This document shows positions 42,030 through 52,266 of a DNA stretch of 64,000 bases, one piece after another. The notes beneath the pieces are model-generated. The model saw only the letters and a list, made by a program, of their open reading frames with translations, made no database searches and was not told where the DNA came from. The number at the start of each line of letters is the position of its first letter. Position 1 is the first letter of the stretch. The stretch comes from Eubacterium sp. (lineage in GTDB: Bacteria > Bacillota > Clostridia > Lachnospirales > Lachnospiraceae): NCBI GenBank assembly GCA_022794015.1, contig JAAWDZ010000066.1, positions 1 through 64,000 on the forward strand, in the 5' to 3' direction. The position numbers and the translations under genes are program-made.

Positions 42030-43004
42030 ATGAGCGAAAACATTAATGAACTTCATCCAAGGTTAGAACAAAAAGTATTAGAACTTCAAGATCTTTGCAA
42101 ACAAAATGGATTACTAATCGGAATCGGAGAATGTATAAGGACAATGGAGAAACAGGATGCGCTATATGCACAGGGCAGGACGACTCCTGGGAATATTGTA
42201 ACCAACGCCAGGGGAAGTTCTTATTCCAGCCAGCACCAATGGGGTATTGCGTTTGATTTTTACCGGAATGATGGAACCGGGTCTTACAATGAATCCGGCA
42301 GCTTTTTTGAAACAGTGGGAAGCCTTGCAAAATCCATCGGGCTAGGATGGGGTGGCGACTGGAAAAGCATTAAGGATAGACCGCACTTGTACCTTCCTGA
42401 CTGGGGCAGCACTACCGAAAAATTAAAACAACAGTATAAAACGCCGCAAAACTTCATGAAATCATGGGGAAATGAAGAAGCCGAAAACAAACCAGAAAAC
42501 GCAGAAAGGACATACCTAAAAAGAGGGGATAAAGGACAAAAAGTAAAAGATATGCAGCTTATGCTGATTGGATGCGGATATTCCTGCGGGAAAGATGGTG
42601 CAGATGAGAATTTTGGAAAGGATACGGAAAAGGCCCTTCTTAAATTCCAGCATGAAAACGGGCTGGAAGAAGATGGATTGTACGGAAACGCTTCCAAGGA
42701 AAAACTTGAGAATGCATATATTAGTAAAACGAAAATGGAAATAACGGAATACAAAATTGGAAGCACATACATTTTGCAGGCAAACATGAAGGTACGGGAA
42801 GGAGCCGGGACAAAATACCGCGAAAAAAAACACAGTGAACTTACAGAGGATGGAAAAAATCATGATGCAGACGGCGACGGTTGCCTGGACAAAGGTACAA
42901 GGGTAACGTGCAAAGAGGTAAAAAAAGTCGGAGATGATACATGGATTTGCACCCCATCTGGCTGGATTGCAGCGGTTTACAACGGGAAAGTATATGCAAA
43001 ATAA
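42030..43004 (+). CDS. phage endolysin: M15 peptidase + PG-binding + SH3-like domain
   Basis: The 324-residue protein has an N-terminal M15/VanY-type L-Ala-D-Glu or D,D-peptidase domain (about 8-125). Its zinc-site region spans SSQHQWGIAFDFYRN and DRPHLYLPDW. A PG_binding_1 domain (about 165-235: LKRGDKGQKVKDMQLMLI, then GLEEDGLYG) and a C-terminal SH3-like domain (about 245-324: ANMKVREGAGTKY, then GWIAAVYNGKVY) follow. It cuts peptide cross-bridges in the cell wall. No holin is seen nearby. TAGGAG precedes the ATG. It is an intact gene left in a decayed prophage. Confidence 0.88.
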   Translation: MSENINELHPRLEQKVLELQDLCKQNGLLIGIGECIRTMEKQDALYAQGRTTPGNIVTNARGSSYSSQHQWGIAFDFYRNDGTGSYNESGSFFETVGSLAKSIGLGWGGDWKSIKDRPHLYLPDWGSTTEKLKQQYKTPQNFMKSWGNEEAENKPENAERTYLKRGDKGQKVKDMQLMLIGCGYSCGKDGADENFGKDTEKALLKFQHENGLEEDGLYGNASKEKLENAYISKTKMEITEYKIGSTYILQANMKVREGAGTKYREKKHSELTEDGKNHDADGDGCLDKGTRVTCKEVKKVGDDTWICTPSGWIAAVYNGKVYAK

Positions 43005-43094
43005 AAGAATCGCGATCAAACGTGTAGAATTATCTTGACAGATGCATATTATTTTAGTATATTATTCAAAATAATGTTAGCACTGCATATTTAT

Positions 43095-43235
43095 TCTACA
43101 GTACGAACTGATCAGGCCAGGCATATTTATTTGCCGACGCCGGGTTGCTCAGGGGAATTCCTGAGTGACAGTGGATGGATGATTACATCTGCGGGACAGT
43201 AGTTGCTTTTACTGGTTTCGCAGGTGTTTTTTATT
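43095..43235 (+). promoter_or_regulatory. probable NiCo (czcD-motif) riboswitch
   Basis: The leader of the CDF gene contains CAGGCCAGGCA, GGATGGATGAT and GCGGGACAG, like the conserved purine-rich blocks of the czcD motif (nickel/cobalt riboswitch). The last block also pairs into a terminator: CATCTGCGGGACAG with CTGG.TTTCGCAGGTG, followed by TTTTTT (about 43186-43232). Metal binding would prevent the terminator and turn on export. The class call rests on these motifs and the gene downstream. Confidence 0.65.
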
Positions 43236-43269
43236 TTTGAAAAACAATTTTCATTTTTGGGGAGGTATT

Positions 43270-44172
43270 ATGAATCAAAAAACAAATTCTTCAAATGAAA
43301 ACTTCCAGACGGTAGCGGCACGGGTTTCTGCCGTAAGTATTATAGGCAATCTGCTTCTCTCAGCAATTAAATTTCTGGCAGGAATTATTGCCGGCTCAGA
43401 TGCTATGATAAGTGATGCTGTCCACTCTGTTTCAGATGTGTTCAGTACCGTTATTGTAATTATCGGTGTCAGGCTTTCCGGCAAAGCGTCTGACAAGGAA
43501 CATCCGTACGGCCATGAACGTATGGAATGTGTCGCGGCTATTATTCTGTCTGCAATTTTACTTGTCACAGGGCTTGTTATCGGATATTTGGCCTGCGGAA
43601 AAATATTTTCGGGCGATTACAGTCATCTTGCCATTCCCGGAAGACTTGCACTTGCAGCCGCTGTCCTTTCTATTGTTTGCAAAGAAGCCATGTTTTGGTA
43701 CACGCAGATGAATGCAAAACGAATAGATTCCGGAGCCCTGATGGCGGATGCATGGCATCACCGCTCTGATTCACTTTCTTCAATTGGCGCACTGATTGGA
43801 ATTGCGGGTGCAAGGCTTGGCTTTCCGGTGCTCGATCCAATTGCCAGCATAGTGATTTGTATTTTTATTGCAAAAGCTGCTTTTGATATTTTTTGGGATG
43901 CAATTGGGAAAATGGTCGATCAGTCCTGCGATGACAGCACGGAAGCCGCGCTTTTAAACTGTGCGCTTTCCCAGGAGGACGTACTTGGCGTAGATGTATT
44001 GCATACGAGAATGTTTGGAAATAAAATCTATGTAGATATTGAAATCCGGGCTGACGGTGAAAAAAAACTGTGGGAAACGCATGAAATTGCGGAGAATGTA
44101 CACCGCTCTATTGAGCAAAATTTTCCTAAAGTGAAGCATATTATGGTACATGTGAACCCGGAACAGCATTAA
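43270..44172 (+). CDS. cation diffusion facilitator (CDF) metal exporter
   Basis: The 300-residue membrane protein has six predicted helices. DAMISDAVHSVSDVFSTV supplies the helix 2 metal site, HPYGHERME the loop motif, and DAWHHRSDSLSS the helix 5 site. A cytoplasmic domain (about 215-300) with DVLHTRMFGNKIYVDIEI follows. CDFs export divalent metals by proton exchange. The upstream candidate riboswitch suggests Ni/Co. GGGGAGG precedes the ATG at 43270. Confidence 0.93.
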   Translation: MNQKTNSSNENFQTVAARVSAVSIIGNLLLSAIKFLAGIIAGSDAMISDAVHSVSDVFSTVIVIIGVRLSGKASDKEHPYGHERMECVAAIILSAILLVTGLVIGYLACGKIFSGDYSHLAIPGRLALAAAVLSIVCKEAMFWYTQMNAKRIDSGALMADAWHHRSDSLSSIGALIGIAGARLGFPVLDPIASIVICIFIAKAAFDIFWDAIGKMVDQSCDDSTEAALLNCALSQEDVLGVDVLHTRMFGNKIYVDIEIRADGEKKLWETHEIAENVHRSIEQNFPKVKHIMVHVNPEQH

Positions 44173-44191
44173 AAAAATTCTGAAGACAAGA

Positions 44192-44265
44192 AGCTGCCGC
44201 ATGAAACCTGAAAACATAACATTTATCACTGTTTACATTTTCAGGCTCATGCGGCAGCTCCTTTT
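44192..44265. terminator. bidirectional terminator between CDF and glgB genes
   Basis: AGCTGCCGCATGA (44192-44204) and TCATGCGGCAGCT (44247-44259) are perfectly complementary. An inner match of CCTGAAAA with TTTTCAGG extends the stem, and CTTTT follows. Confidence 0.8.
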
Positions 44266-44290
44266 ACGCTTTATTTCAAAAGAACTGTCT

Positions 44291-46198
44291 TTAGTACGAG
44301 AACTTAAACACGGCTACTCCATATCCCGGCAGTGGATAAGCGAAAGAATACGGCTTTCCATCACATTCCTGCTTTTTGGCACGATAACTTACCGGGCGCT
44401 CTTTGCCGCTTCCGCCAAACCTCTCCTCGTCACTGTTGAAGATCAGACGGTAGGATTTCCGCTCCGGCACACCGATACAGAAATCGTCTCTGTCTACCGG
44501 TGTAAAATTGCAGACAAACAACAGGCAGTTTTTCCCGTCTTTGCTCTTTCGTATAAAGCTGAAAATACTCCGCTCTGCGTCATTTGCATTGATCCATTCA
44601 AACCCATCCCAGCTGTGATCTAATTCATACATAGCCGGATATTTTTTGTACATATGCAAAAGCTCTTTCATAAATTCCTGTACATGTTTATGACTGGGAT
44701 TATCAAGCAGATACCACTCCAATTCCTTCTTTTCAGTCCACTCGTGATCCTGTGCAAATTCCTGTCCCATAAACAAAAGCTTTTTGCCAGGATGACCCAT
44801 CATAAAGGCATATGCCACTTTTAAATTCGAAAATTTATCTTCCCCCAGGCCCGGCATTTTATTTAACATGGAACACTTCAAATGTACTACCTCGTCATGA
44901 GAAAGCACCAGGATATATTTCTCACTGGCATTATAAGACATGGCAAACGTCATCCGGTTGTGATTATCTTTGCGAAAATAAGGATCCAGCTTCATATAAT
45001 CCAAAAAGTCATGCATCCAGCCCATATTCCATTTCAGGGAGAAATTTAAGCCGCCGTCCGGCGCCGGTCCGGTTACCATTGGCCATGCGGTAGATTCTTC
45101 TGCAATCATCACCGCGCCTTTGTTGCGCCCGGTAATCAAAGTGTTAATATGGCGGAAAAATTCAATGGCTTCCAGATTTTTATTTTCGCCATATTTATTA
45201 GCCACCCACTGTCCGTCCTGTTTGCCGTAATCCAGATAAAGCATAGAAGCAACCGCATCTACGCGAAGGCCGTCTACATGATAATGCTCAACCCACATCA
45301 GCGCACTTCCAATTAAGAAGTTTTTCACCTGATTGTTGCCGTAATCAAAAATTTTGGTCCCCCAGTCGGGATGCTCGCCCATTCTCGGATCGGCGTACTC
45401 GTACAACGCCTGTCCGTCAAATTCAGCCAGTCCGTGCGCATCTTTCGGAAAATGTGCAGGTACCCAGTCTAAAATAACGCCAATATTATTTCTGTGAAAA
45501 TAATTGACCATCCATGCAAAGTCCTCCGGCGTACCGTAGCGGGAAGTCGGCGCATAATAACCGGTTACCTGATAACCCCAGGAACCATCAAACGGATACT
45601 CGGAAATACCCATCAGCTCAACATGCGTATATCCCATCTCTTTTACATAAGCTGCCAGCGCTTTTGCCAGCTCACGATAGTTATAAAACCCTGTATCTTC
45701 TTCATAGCCGGGATGTCTCATCCAGGAACCCGGATGGACCTCATAAATACTCATTGGCTGCTCATCCATTGTTTCCATAGCCTGTCGCTTTTTCATCCAT
45801 GCATCGTCTGACCATTTGAAATGATCGATGTCTACAATACGGGATGCAGTTCCTGGACGCATTTCCGCAAAATTTGCAAACGGATCTGACTTATACAGCT
45901 TACGTCCGTCCGGTGTTTCAATCAGATATTTGTAAAGGCTGCCCGTCCCAAGGCCAGGAACAAACAGCTCATATATCCCTGTTGATTCCGGTTCTAACCG
46001 TTTTAATTCATGTGATGTTTCATCCCAATCGTTAAATTCTCCGATTACAAATACCTTCTGTGCATGCGGCGCATACACTGCAAAACAGATACCCTTTTTC
46101 TTTCTGCGGGTTTGCGGATGCGCTCCTAATTTTTTGTAAATGTCATAATGTGTCGCCTGCCCAAATAAATACATATCCAGTTCTGAAAAATTTCCCAT
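44291..46198 (-). CDS. glgB: 1,4-alpha-glucan branching enzyme
   Basis: The 635-residue enzyme has an N-terminal CBM48-like domain (about 20-105: GICFAVYAPHAQKVFVIGEFNDW), a GH13 barrel with DWVPAHFP, the nucleophile Asp in DGLRVDAVASML, the acid Glu in MIAEESTAWP, and LSHDEVVH, and a C-terminal beta domain. It creates alpha-1,6 branches in glycogen. No other glg gene is in the window. It is the last gene of a long minus-strand run, with a terminator downstream. Confidence 0.96.
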   Translation of the reverse strand: MGNFSELDMYLFGQATHYDIYKKLGAHPQTRRKKKGICFAVYAPHAQKVFVIGEFNDWDETSHELKRLEPESTGIYELFVPGLGTGSLYKYLIETPDGRKLYKSDPFANFAEMRPGTASRIVDIDHFKWSDDAWMKKRQAMETMDEQPMSIYEVHPGSWMRHPGYEEDTGFYNYRELAKALAAYVKEMGYTHVELMGISEYPFDGSWGYQVTGYYAPTSRYGTPEDFAWMVNYFHRNNIGVILDWVPAHFPKDAHGLAEFDGQALYEYADPRMGEHPDWGTKIFDYGNNQVKNFLIGSALMWVEHYHVDGLRVDAVASMLYLDYGKQDGQWVANKYGENKNLEAIEFFRHINTLITGRNKGAVMIAEESTAWPMVTGPAPDGGLNFSLKWNMGWMHDFLDYMKLDPYFRKDNHNRMTFAMSYNASEKYILVLSHDEVVHLKCSMLNKMPGLGEDKFSNLKVAYAFMMGHPGKKLLFMGQEFAQDHEWTEKKELEWYLLDNPSHKHVQEFMKELLHMYKKYPAMYELDHSWDGFEWINANDAERSIFSFIRKSKDGKNCLLFVCNFTPVDRDDFCIGVPERKSYRLIFNSDEERFGGSGKERPVSYRAKKQECDGKPYSFAYPLPGYGVAVFKFSY

Positions 46199-46223
46199 GC
46201 TTCATACCCCTCCGATTCTTTAT

Positions 46224-48617
46224 TTATTCTTCAAAATCCTTTTCCCTGAGAATGATATAATCGTTCTCAGAATATCTTTTGGAAGTTAAAATTGAAAAAG
46301 CTTTTTTCCATGATTTCTTCTCTGCCCTTTCAATTGCTTCGTCAATAATATCTTTTATCTCAATTAAAGTGGTTGGCTGATCTAACCTTTGGATGTTACT
46401 GATCCGGTTATACAATGCAAGCACTCCCATATTATCAATTTCATAATCACGTTCATGTGCATACGCATTTCCAAATTCTACAAGTTCGTCACTCGTAAAA
46501 ACAGGAATAATGATCCTCTGGCTAAACTTCTTTGCAAACCCTTCATCTTTCTTTAAAGCTTCCTCCAATCCTACTCTGGTATCTTCCATGATAACCAGGA
46601 TTCCGGTATCGTCGTTTTCCAGCAGCAGCGAAAGTTTTATAGCCGTTTCGCGTGTAATTTCTCCTGCCCGTTCAATAATAAGGCAGCCCCCCGATATTTT
46701 ATCCAAAAGTTTGGCCAGATCCTTCTGGTTTAACTTTTCCGCATCTATATTTCCTATCTTAACATCCTTACACTGCGATTCTTTTTTCAGTGCCCTGACC
46801 AGTCTTGTTGCCAGTATCGTCTTTCCACAGCCGCGTCCGCCCTGAATCAGAATATTTTCTTCCGCAGAAGACTTGCGGCCGGTAAATTTGTCGCGTGTCT
46901 TAGTAAGCACCTGGCATATCTGGCTTTCCATACCTGCAACCGGAACAAAATAAGAGAAAATGTCTCTCATTTCGTCATCCAGCTTTGTAATCTCCGGAAG
47001 ACTTTCGGATTCGGGTTCGACCACACTGCCAACTGAAATCGCCTCTGTTACTTCATCCTCAATCAGCATCTCTCTGGCATGCTTGTCCAACGCTTCTTCA
47101 ATCTGTTTGGCTTTGATCTCCTTTGTATCCTGTCTGGCCAGCATTTCGGCAACCAAACTGCCCTGTTCTTCTTCCGATTCCTCCGGCAGTAATTCTACGG
47201 GTACTCCATAAAATTCTGCTTCCGCCGCGCGCAATTCTTCCTGTGCCGGTGTTTCGTCCTCTTCCTCTTGTGCGGGCTGTTCCTCTGACACATCCTCTTC
47301 CTCTGGAATTGGATCGTCCGGCTCTGCTTCAAATTCTTCATAACCTTCAGAATCTATGATTTGTTGACGTTCCCTATAGCTTTTCCGATTCTCAGCAAAA
47401 AAAACAGATTCCTGCGTATATGGCATATCTCCTTCTGATATCGTCTCATCTGAAGCCGACTTATTTTCTGTATCTAAAAAATCTGATAAATCGGCAGGCT
47501 GTTCCACGTATGTTTCATCCTCTGCCGGCATTTCCTCCTCAGGCGGTATAGATATATCCGGCTGTCGGATGCGCCTCGGTATGTACTGGCGTTCACCAAG
47601 CTGCTCTCTGAACTGGGGCTTTGCCCGCTTTATTTTCCGGAGCAGATCAGATTCCTCAGATTCTGCATCTGACTGCCTGGACTCCGGCCTTCGTATCCTG
47701 CTATCCATATGCAGCCTGCCACGTTTTTGGACTGGTTCACTGTCTGACAACGATACTCCTTCTTGTGCCAAATCCGCAGATGCAGCCCCTGTATCGAATC
47801 GGGGAATTATATCTGCAAGCAAATCCATAATATCTTCCGGTCCCTTTACTGGTTCCGGTCCCTTTACTGGTTCCGGTTCCTCGTGTTCTGGCTCTGCCTG
47901 CAGCACAGACTTATCAAACTCCTCAACAGGATCCAATTCATCCTCAGGCGGTATCTGCACGGCTTCTTCCTGAGGATACACTTCTTTTACACCATCCCTG
48001 TGCTGCCTGTACGCCAGATATTTATCCTCCTGCGGCTTTGTCAACGGCTTATGAAGCAATTTTAACTCCAACGCCTTCTCCACATAAATACCATCGCCAA
48101 ACCATAAAATTAACTCATCGCATACATCAATACACTTTTCATACTCACCTGCTTTATGATAAAGATAAGCCAGCTCAAAAGCCCACTCTTCTGTATACTC
48201 TGCATCCTTTAATTCCTCTAAAATTGCAATCCGGGTCAGAATATCCGCTCCCTTTGCCTTACTGATTTTGTACCGGAGCACATATTTTAAATTATCATGC
48301 GGCGCAATCTCTACAAATTCATTGTAATACGATTCCGCTTCCTCGAAATTTTTCATTTTCACTGCGATTTCTGCCAGACGGTATATGATCATCCTCCCAA
48401 TCGGCGTACGGTCATATGCCATCTGCAGAATTTCCTTTGCATCCTCAAAACGCTTCAGCTTAAAATAGATATCTCCTGCCTTAATTAACAGATTAATATT
48501 CTTCACCTTACGCCAGTGAATCGTATCTGCTATCTCTGCCGCCGCTTCATAATCTCCTCCCGCAGTCAGCGCCTTCATCTGCTCAAATTTTAATTTATAT
48601 TCGTATTTATCCACCAA
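46224..48617 (-). CDS. TPR-repeat protein with C-terminal AAA ATPase domain
   Basis: The 797-residue protein has TPR-like repeats at about 1-200 (YEAAAEIADTIHW, YFKLKRFEDAKEILQMAYD, KNFEEAESYYNEFVEIAP). A long acidic, Glu/Pro-rich disordered linker follows (about 215-530), with a tandem EPVKGP repeat encoded by an 18-bp duplication (47839-47874). An AAA-type ATPase domain covers about 560-790: Walker A GGRGCGKT, Walker B-like GGCLIIERAGEI. It resembles large TPR/AAA proteins of Lachnospiraceae; its function is unknown. It lies 29 bp after the AI-2E permease gene. Confidence 0.7.
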   Translation of the reverse strand: MVDKYEYKLKFEQMKALTAGGDYEAAAEIADTIHWRKVKNINLLIKAGDIYFKLKRFEDAKEILQMAYDRTPIGRMIIYRLAEIAVKMKNFEEAESYYNEFVEIAPHDNLKYVLRYKISKAKGADILTRIAILEELKDAEYTEEWAFELAYLYHKAGEYEKCIDVCDELILWFGDGIYVEKALELKLLHKPLTKPQEDKYLAYRQHRDGVKEVYPQEEAVQIPPEDELDPVEEFDKSVLQAEPEHEEPEPVKGPEPVKGPEDIMDLLADIIPRFDTGAASADLAQEGVSLSDSEPVQKRGRLHMDSRIRRPESRQSDAESEESDLLRKIKRAKPQFREQLGERQYIPRRIRQPDISIPPEEEMPAEDETYVEQPADLSDFLDTENKSASDETISEGDMPYTQESVFFAENRKSYRERQQIIDSEGYEEFEAEPDDPIPEEEDVSEEQPAQEEEDETPAQEELRAAEAEFYGVPVELLPEESEEEQGSLVAEMLARQDTKEIKAKQIEEALDKHAREMLIEDEVTEAISVGSVVEPESESLPEITKLDDEMRDIFSYFVPVAGMESQICQVLTKTRDKFTGRKSSAEENILIQGGRGCGKTILATRLVRALKKESQCKDVKIGNIDAEKLNQKDLAKLLDKISGGCLIIERAGEITRETAIKLSLLLENDDTGILVIMEDTRVGLEEALKKDEGFAKKFSQRIIIPVFTSDELVEFGNAYAHERDYEIDNMGVLALYNRISNIQRLDQPTTLIEIKDIIDEAIERAEKKSWKKAFSILTSKRYSENDYIILREKDFEE

Positions 48618-48646
48618 TGTATGTCACCTCGAAAAGCAGGGCCGCT

Positions 48647-49924
48647 CTATTCTTTTTTATCATAACGGACTTTTCCGGTATTCATATCAATATCTTTCAT
48701 CCGGATATAATCTACCGTGTCTTCCGGCAGCCTGCGCCGGCGTAAAACATAAGCTACAATTTCACGGATCAGATAATAAATCACCGCAAAAGTCGGTACT
48801 CCTAACAGCATTCCCATAAATCCAAACAGCCCGCCGCCGACCAGAATTGCAAACACAACCCAGAAAGACGACAATCCTGTAGAATCGCCCAGGATCTTGG
48901 GACCAATGATATTTCCGTCCACCTGCTGCAACACAAACACAAAAATCAAAAAATATAATCCTTTTATGGGCTCCGCCAGAGCAATCAGTATTACGCCCGG
49001 CACTGCTCCGATGAATGGCCCAAAAAACGGTACAATATTTGTCACGCCCACGATCACCGCCACAAGCAGACTGTACGGCATTTTCATCAGTAACAGTCCA
49101 ACATAAGCGATCACGCCGATAATAGCGGAATCTAAGATTTTACCGCTGATAAATCCGCCAAACATACTGTGCGTAATCCGCAGCGTTTTTATGACATGAT
49201 TTCCTACTTTGGGCGGCAGTACGGCATAAACAATTTTCTTGCCCTGACCGATAAACGTTTCCTTGCTTGTCAGCAGGTAAATTGCAATCACTAGTCCAAT
49301 CACAAAATTAAACAATGTCTTAACAAGACTGATTACTCCTGTGGTAATTGAGGCTATATAAGAATTGATCTGCGGCATTACATCCATCTGAAGCCACTGC
49401 TCCATATAATTTGTAAATGTAACCAGGCCGCTTCCTAACATTTCCGCCAGCTTGCTGTCTCCTGACAAAGTCTTTCTGCTCCATGCAATAAAAGAATTGA
49501 CTTCTGCCGGCAGGCTCGCTGCCATTCCCTGAATACTTGTAATCAATTCCGGTATTAAAATATCCAGCAGCACAAAAATAATCAGCAGAAAAAAAACCAG
49601 CGCTCCGCCCGTTGCAATGGAACGGGCCGTCTTCTTCGCTTTCTTTTCGCTTTTCATACGCGGCTGTAAAAAAACCAGCAGGTGTGTTTCCAAAAACATC
49701 ATAACCGGATTCAGCAGGTATGCTGTGATACATCCCATAATAATCGGCTGCAGCACGGCTACCAGCTTCTGCCAGTACGCCGTAAGCCCATGATATCGGT
49801 AAATAAAGAAAAAGAAAAGCATACAACTGCATATGGTAACAAACGCTATCACTGCAATTGCAATATATTTATTCAAATCCCATTCCGGAATTTTCTTCTT
49901 ATTTTTCAACTCCTGCTCGTCCAT
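48647..49924 (-). CDS. AI-2E family transporter
   Basis: The protein is about 425 residues with eight predicted helices and the AI-2E family pattern: KLVAVLQPIIMGCITAYLLNPVMMF, then AVIVGVTNIVPFFGPFIGAVPG and VLQQVDGNIIGPKILGDSTGLSSFWVV. Members include the TqsA autoinducer-2 exporter, but most are uncharacterised or ion-coupled. The start at 49924 (GTAGGTG upstream) is preferred to 49963, which overlaps the aconitase gene. Confidence 0.88.
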   Translation of the reverse strand: MDEQELKNKKKIPEWDLNKYIAIAVIAFVTICSCMLFFFFIYRYHGLTAYWQKLVAVLQPIIMGCITAYLLNPVMMFLETHLLVFLQPRMKSEKKAKKTARSIATGGALVFFLLIIFVLLDILIPELITSIQGMAASLPAEVNSFIAWSRKTLSGDSKLAEMLGSGLVTFTNYMEQWLQMDVMPQINSYIASITTGVISLVKTLFNFVIGLVIAIYLLTSKETFIGQGKKIVYAVLPPKVGNHVIKTLRITHSMFGGFISGKILDSAIIGVIAYVGLLLMKMPYSLLVAVIVGVTNIVPFFGPFIGAVPGVILIALAEPIKGLYFLIFVFVLQQVDGNIIGPKILGDSTGLSSFWVVFAILVGGGLFGFMGMLLGVPTFAVIYYLIREIVAYVLRRRRLPEDTVDYIRMKDIDMNTGKVRYDKKE

Positions 49925-49935
49925 AATTGAAACAC

Positions 49936-52203
49936 CTACTTTCTGTTGTAATTGATCAGGCATCCTTTCAAAATAATACTTCTCTCGTCATCTGTCAATT
50001 CACCCATTGTCAGCCCAAATTCTCTGCATTCCCCGTCTTTTACAACATAAGCTTTGATTTCAGTTTCCGCTTTCTCTACTTTTTCACGAATATCCGGCAG
50101 GAAAATATAATCTCCGTTTGTAAACGGCAATTCACCTTCTTCAATCACAAGCGGCAGCATACCCCAGTTGATCAGGTTTGAACGGTAACGTTTTGTCGCA
50201 TATTCATTGGCAATATTTGCCCAGCCGCCGAGTACTTTCTGGCAGGAAGCTGCCTGCTCCCTCGCAGAACCGTCGCCCGGCTTCACTGCAAAAATGGTAC
50301 TGCCGATACCAACTGTCTTTCTGCTAATATCACCGAACTGCGCTTTTATCACATCCATTGCAGGTTTTAGCTCAGGTACTGCCTCACAAGGACAGGTATC
50401 TGCTTCTATCGCTTTCTGCGCCTTTTGAATCTCTTTCGCCCTGCCGACATAATCCGGATCTTTGCGGGAAAGCGTAAATTCTGCCAATCCAAGCGGATTC
50501 GAGCGGTACGACGATGTCTCGCCGGACGGAATCAGTTCATCTGTCGTCGTAACCGGATCGTGAATTTCGGAAACAACCTTGAGTATCATATGCTTTGGCA
50601 GCGGGCTCATCTTCGGCCAGTCCTTGATGTTGGGCCCGAACTGAATTTCTACAGACGGATCCGCAACACCCTTACTGTCAAAAATACGGTTTTCATAAAT
50701 TTTTTGATCAAAGAAATATTTCTTCTGTGTAAAATCCACATCCATATCGGTAGCCGCCGTGAGGAACCCTTTGTTTGCTGCAGTCGCCGCAATAGAACGG
50801 GCATCCATCAATGCAACAGATGCAATCTGTCCATTCTGGATCTTTGAACCCTCGCGGTTCGGGAAGTTCCTGGTCGAATGGCGGATAGAAAACGCATTAT
50901 TCGCCGGTGTGTCTCCTGCACCAAAGCATGGCCCGCAAAATGCGGTTTTCATCACAGCGCCGGTCTGCATCAGTGCCGCTGCCGCGCCATTTTTCACAAG
51001 TTCCATATAAATCGGCATACTGGCCGGATAAACACTGAGTGCAAAGCCATCCTGACCAATAGATGCGCCGTTTAAGATATCTGCCGCCGCACAGATGTTT
51101 TCAAAACCGCCTCCGGCACAGCCTGCGATAATTCCCTGATCAACATAAAGTCTGCCGTCTTTGACCTTGCTCTTTAAGTCCAGGCTTACTGCACCGTCGA
51201 AGCTTACCTGCGCCCGCTTCTCACAGTCATCTAAAATATCCATCAGATTTGCATTTAACTCATCTATCGTATAAGTGTTGCTCGGATGGAACGGCATCGC
51301 AATCATCGGACGGATTTCGCTCAAATCAATCTCTATCATGCCGTCATAATACGCCGTATCTCCCGGATTTAACTCTTTATAATCTTCACTTCTGCCATGA
51401 ATCTCATAAAACTCACGCACCGCCTCATCGGTCCGCCAGATCGAGGACAGACAAGTCGTCTCTGTTGTCATTACATCTACGCCAATTCTGCAGTCTACGC
51501 TTAAATTCGATACACCGGGTCCGACAAATTCCATGACCTTATTCTTCACGTAGCCATTTGCAAAAACCTCTCCGATAATCGCAAGTGCAATATCCTGCGG
51601 GCCTACGCCTTTGACCGGTTCACCTTTTAAATATACACCGACGATTCCAGGCATATTAATGTCATATGTCTGACTTAAAAGCTGTTTTACCAGTTCCGGT
51701 CCGCCTTCTCCCATCGCCATCGTTCCAAGCGCCCCATAACGCGTATGAGAATCAGAACCTAAGATCATCCTGCCGCCTGCTGCGAGCATTTCCCTTGCAT
51801 ACTGATGGATAACTGCCTGATGCGGCGGTACATAGACGCCGCCGTATTTCTTCGCACAGGTAAGACCGTACATATGATCGTCTTCATTGATCGTCCCGCC
51901 AACCGCACAGAGACTGTTGTGACAGTTTGTCAGCACGTATGGAATCGGGAATTTCTCCAGGCCACTTGCGCGCGCCGTCTGAATAATCCCCACAAACGTA
52001 ATATCATGTGATGTCAGTTTATCAAATTTAATCTGCAGCTTTTCCATGCTGCCGGAAGTATTATGATCTTTCAAAATTCCGTATGCAATCGTATTCTTTG
52101 CCGCTTCCTCTTTTGACATCTGGATTCTTGCGGCATTTTCCTTTGTATCTTCAATTAATTCGTTTCCATTTACGAGGTATACCCCGTTTTCATAAAGTTT
52201 CAT
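49936..52203 (-). CDS. aconitase family hydratase
   Basis: The 755-residue [4Fe-4S] hydratase has cluster cysteines at about C362 ([12 protein letters not shown]) and C423/C426 (FCGPCFG), plus [25 protein letters not shown] and the C-terminal domain with NYRSNL-like [13 protein letters not shown]. It isomerises citrate/isocitrate or hydrates a related acid. Its length and style fit the aconitase form of clostridia. AAGGAG precedes the ATG at 52203. It is followed 11 bp later by the AI-2E gene. Confidence 0.9.
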   Translation of the reverse strand: MKLYENGVYLVNGNELIEDTKENAARIQMSKEEAAKNTIAYGILKDHNTSGSMEKLQIKFDKLTSHDITFVGIIQTARASGLEKFPIPYVLTNCHNSLCAVGGTINEDDHMYGLTCAKKYGGVYVPPHQAVIHQYAREMLAAGGRMILGSDSHTRYGALGTMAMGEGGPELVKQLLSQTYDINMPGIVGVYLKGEPVKGVGPQDIALAIIGEVFANGYVKNKVMEFVGPGVSNLSVDCRIGVDVMTTETTCLSSIWRTDEAVREFYEIHGRSEDYKELNPGDTAYYDGMIEIDLSEIRPMIAMPFHPSNTYTIDELNANLMDILDDCEKRAQVSFDGAVSLDLKSKVKDGRLYVDQGIIAGCAGGGFENICAAADILNGASIGQDGFALSVYPASMPIYMELVKNGAAAALMQTGAVMKTAFCGPCFGAGDTPANNAFSIRHSTRNFPNREGSKIQNGQIASVALMDARSIAATAANKGFLTAATDMDVDFTQKKYFFDQKIYENRIFDSKGVADPSVEIQFGPNIKDWPKMSPLPKHMILKVVSEIHDPVTTTDELIPSGETSSYRSNPLGLAEFTLSRKDPDYVGRAKEIQKAQKAIEADTCPCEAVPELKPAMDVIKAQFGDISRKTVGIGSTIFAVKPGDGSAREQAASCQKVLGGWANIANEYATKRYRSNLINWGMLPLVIEEGELPFTNGDYIFLPDIREKVEKAETEIKAYVVKDGECREFGLTMGELTDDERSIILKGCLINYNRK

Positions 52204-52266
52204 CAGATTATTCTCCTTATTCTTGTCCACTATTTATAGAAATTATAAATGCAGTACCGTTAAAAA

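Noticed and set aside
49320-49832. 170-codon minus-strand frame
   Set aside because: It lies inside the AI-2E transporter gene in a shifted frame and is rich in rare residue patterns.
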